From a virus: 32,233 nt of DNA. The translations under genes and the position numbers were made by a program. The notes beneath the pieces were generated by a model. That model saw only the letters and a list, made by a program, of their open reading frames with translations. It was not told the origin of the DNA and ran no database searches. Positions 30,721 to 32,233 of the stretch are shown piece after piece (the first letter of the stretch is position 1; each line of letters begins with the position of its first letter). Location of the stretch: the IMG/VR virus record IMGVR_UViG_3300035660_000053, positions 1-32,233 of that record. One strand, given 5' to 3'.

Positions 30721-30750
30721 GATCTAAAGTGAAAACGGTCCTCGTTAAAA

Positions 30751-30892
30751 CGTTTCTGCCCGCCGAATACCTCCCGCAAAAATCAGCCCCTGAAAAGCTT
30801 CAAACACTTGAATTTTAACACAAAAATGCAAATCCCATTTAAATATCTGCCAGCCGAAAGATTTTCCGCTAGGGGCGTTTCTGCCCGCCGAA
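30751..30892. repeat. Repeats of CGTTTCTGCCCGCCGAA in a gene-free gap
   Basis: The 17-base unit occurs perfectly at 30751-30767 and 30876-30892. A third, imperfect copy (TCTGCCAGCCGAA) lies at 30846-30858. They fill the non-coding gap between a minus-strand gene and a winged-helix gene, with a TATTTAAAT-like AT-rich box at about 30836-30846. Regulator binding sites or an origin are possible. The rest of 30721-30989 has no convincing gene. Confidence 0.5.
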
Positions 30893-30989
30893 ACGTTTTC
30901 TCGAGGGTTTCGCCACACAAAAACATGTCTATTAATGTAAATAGCAACTTCCACACAAATTTTCTTGACCGGGCCATGGTGATTGGCGT

Positions 30990-31382
30990 GTGGAGAGGAG
31001 CAAGAGGAATTGTGGAAGACTCTCAGTTTTCAAGGGGCGAGAAGCCAAACTTAACCGCGTCATATTCAGGATTCTTGATGCAAAAGAGCTTCTGACATCC
31101 TATGACATGTACCTTGAAATTAGGAGAATCAAAGGCTTCAGGCACACCAAATACCCGAGCATCGACAGACGAATGAAAGCTTTACGCCAGCAGCATTGGA
31201 TAGCGCAGAAAGGAACGAGACGGACAAAAGCCGGCTCTAACTCGCCCCTCTACGAATTGACCGTCCGAGCCCAAGCAGCACTAAAACTAGACGACATAAA
31301 CATGAACGATCTCGTTAGAACTGCCCAAGAAAAGCTGCTGCTAGAGCTGATAACCATGCTTTCTTCTTTTCTTGAATCTTGA
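30990..31382 (+). CDS. Winged-helix DNA-binding protein
   Basis: A 130-residue protein from a GTG at 30990. The core is a winged helix: LNRVIFRILDAKELLTSYDMYLEI, then YPSIDRRMKALRQQHWIAQKG, then a wing with SPLYELTVRAQAALKL. The first 15 residues are basic and the real start could lie a few codons later. It lies between repeats and the integrase block and may regulate integration or the cargo. Confidence 0.65.
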   Translation: MERSKRNCGRLSVFKGREAKLNRVIFRILDAKELLTSYDMYLEIRRIKGFRHTKYPSIDRRMKALRQQHWIAQKGTRRTKAGSNSPLYELTVRAQAALKLDDINMNDLVRTAQEKLLLELITMLSSFLES

Positions 31383-31393
31383 CATATGTCCGA

Positions 31394-31439
31394 AAAGAGA
31401 TACATAACTTTGCGAGCCCTCCAAAGTTATCATCTCTTT
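31394..31439. promoter_or_regulatory. Long near-perfect inverted repeat (hairpin) ahead of the integrase block
   Basis: AAAGAGATACATAACTTTG (19 bases) faces CAAAGTTATCATCTCTTT (18 bases) across a 9-base loop; the arms pair except for one bulge or mismatch near the middle. It begins 12 bases after the previous stop. It may be an operator, an RNA hairpin, or a recombination-related site. Confidence 0.6.
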
Positions 31440-31494
31440 GCGAAGCAAGAATCTATTTAAACTGAGCCTGCAAGACAATCAAGGTGAAACCAAT

Positions 31495-31737
31495 TTGGTA
31501 AATATCATTGAGGATTGGGAAGTCCTCGAAGAGTATGCTGGAGACAAGCAGGGCCTCTATCAGGTTTTAGGAGACGGCGAAGCTGTAGAAATCCGAGTAG
31601 CCATCGGCAGACTCGGCTTTAAGAAAGAATTCGAAAACAAAGGGGATCCACTGCTCAGCCGCATTCTAGCCTTCTGCAAATTTCGAAAGTTCATCAAAGT
31701 AAGCGAGAACGTCAGAGACGAGTTCTTCTTCAAATAA
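31495..31737 (+). CDS. Small protein upstream of the integrase
   Basis: An 80-residue protein from the TTG at 31495, chosen because AGGTGA at 31482-31487 lies 7 bases upstream; the frame also runs back to 31438. It has alternating charged and hydrophobic residues (WEVLEEYAGDKQGLYQVLGD, then RVAIGRLGFKKEF and ILAFCKFRKFIKVSENVRD). The tight spacing to the integrase suggests a partner such as an excisionase. I do not recognise the family. Confidence 0.5.
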   Translation: MVNIIEDWEVLEEYAGDKQGLYQVLGDGEAVEIRVAIGRLGFKKEFENKGDPLLSRILAFCKFRKFIKVSENVRDEFFFK

Positions 31738-31767
31738 AAGGCAAGTGAATCTCTGAAGCGATGGGGA

Positions 31768-32233
31768 GTGGCTGGCTTCCACAAAGAAACGTCTGCTGCT
31801 GCGAATTCATTGTCTGCACTCGGCAAAGCCGGTTCCATAAACAACGGGAAGTTGGACCAACGCCAAGGGTCCACCGGCACCAGCCCCCCATGCCCACAAT
31901 GCAGCTCAGCCAAAACATGGAAAGACGGAATACGAGAAACAGCCTTTGGCCCAGTGCAACGTTATTTGTGTCGCAACTGCGGATACCGCTTCTCAGACCC
32001 CAACTCTAAACAACTTCAGAGACAATTCAATGGTTCAGGCATGTCAGAACACGTTGAAACAATTCATACGAAGAAATTAAAAAGCGAAACTGCCATACTT
32101 ACTTACTGCCGAGTGAGCAATGAGCCGATAAAGCGAGCGTCCACCGGTCAGCTAAGGCTGGTGCAAAACTTGGCCGAAGTTGAAGCCCGACAAGAAAACG
32201 CCCAGCGGGAGGGCACAACACAGACAGCAGAAA
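31768..32233 (+). CDS. N-terminus of an archaeal tyrosine-recombinase-type integrase, cut by the window end
   Basis: The frame is open from 31738 to the last base. I place the start at the GTG at 31768, which gives 155 visible residues. Residues 42-71 are a zinc ribbon (CPQC at 42-45, CRNC at 68-71, then GYRFS), the usual opening of many archaeal integrases, and LAEVEARQ near 135-142 matches the part just before the core-binding domain. The catalytic domain lies outside the window. It would insert the element at a tRNA gene; the tRNA fragment at 1491-1522 is the likely partner site. Confidence 0.7.
   Translation, partial: MAGFHKETSAAANSLSALGKAGSINNGKLDQRQGSTGTSPPCPQCSSAKTWKDGIRETAFGPVQRYLCRNCGYRFSDPNSKQLQRQFNGSGMSEHVETIHTKKLKSETAILTYCRVSNEPIKRASTGQLRLVQNLAEVEARQENAQREGTTQTAE

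Noticed and set aside
30808-31095. Plus-strand ORF of 95 codons over the repeat region
   Set aside because: It translates the repeats and overlaps the better-supported winged-helix gene in another frame; no ribosome binding site or domain.
1-32233. CRISPR array, diversity-generating retroelement or transposon
   Set aside because: No regularly spaced repeat array, no reverse transcriptase motif, and no transposase or terminal inverted repeat was seen on either strand.
1-32233. Circular closure at the window ends
   Set aside because: Joining the last base to the first puts a stop codon into the integrase frame within three codons, long before a full-length enzyme, so the window is not a complete circular genome opened at this point.

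Overview
The window reads as most of the genome of an archaeal tailed virus (head-tail virus, Caudoviricetes-like) or its provirus, probably from an uncultivated archaeon. Archaeal signs are the AGGTGA/GGAGGTGA ribosome binding sites with many TTG and GTG starts, terminators that are only C-then-T tracts, AT-rich TATA-like boxes upstream of genes, an archaeal-type EVE protein, and an archaeal integrase that begins with a zinc ribbon. A Bathyarchaeia-like host is my guess; the sequence does not prove it.

Layout. (1) 1-3.5 kb, plus strand: a HerA/FtsK-like ATPase with a coiled coil and a C-terminal winged helix, a short Cys protein, and DNA-binding-like proteins. The 3' end of a tRNA gene lies in antisense inside the ATPase reading frame and is the best candidate attachment site. 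(2) 3.5-6.6 kb: iteron-like repeats, a possible nuclease, and convergently a ParB-methyltransferase fusion led by two ribbon-helix-helix regulators. (3) 6.7-24.8 kb, plus strand: the virion module, in the order protease/scaffold, decoration protein, major capsid protein, winged helix, portal, duplicated membrane protein, adaptor, lectin-like protein, glycosidase/head-closure fusion, tail terminator with a beta-sandwich insert, tail tube, tail chaperones with a T TTT TTA slippery site, HK97 gp10-like protein, short tape measure, hub, small proteins, small and large terminase, and an ABC-ATPase/GNAT fusion. (4) 24.9-30.0 kb: a defence cargo made of a winged-helix regulator, an N6-adenine-type methyltransferase with an AlwI-family endonuclease, an HNH endonuclease, a PUA/DUF365-like protein and an EVE protein. 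(5) 30.2-32.2 kb: small regulators, repeats, a long hairpin, and the N-terminus of a tyrosine-recombinase-type integrase cut by the window end.

How the parts work together. The virion module makes a particle with a non-contractile-type tail; no sheath gene is seen. Glycan-type domains appear to be grafted onto several neck and tail proteins. The ParB-methyltransferase, the GNAT fusion and the restriction/reader cargo suggest that the element marks its own DNA and attacks differently marked DNA. The integrase at the right end and the tRNA fragment at the left end fit an element that integrates into a tRNA gene. No complete tRNA, rRNA, CRISPR array, reverse transcriptase or transposase was seen.
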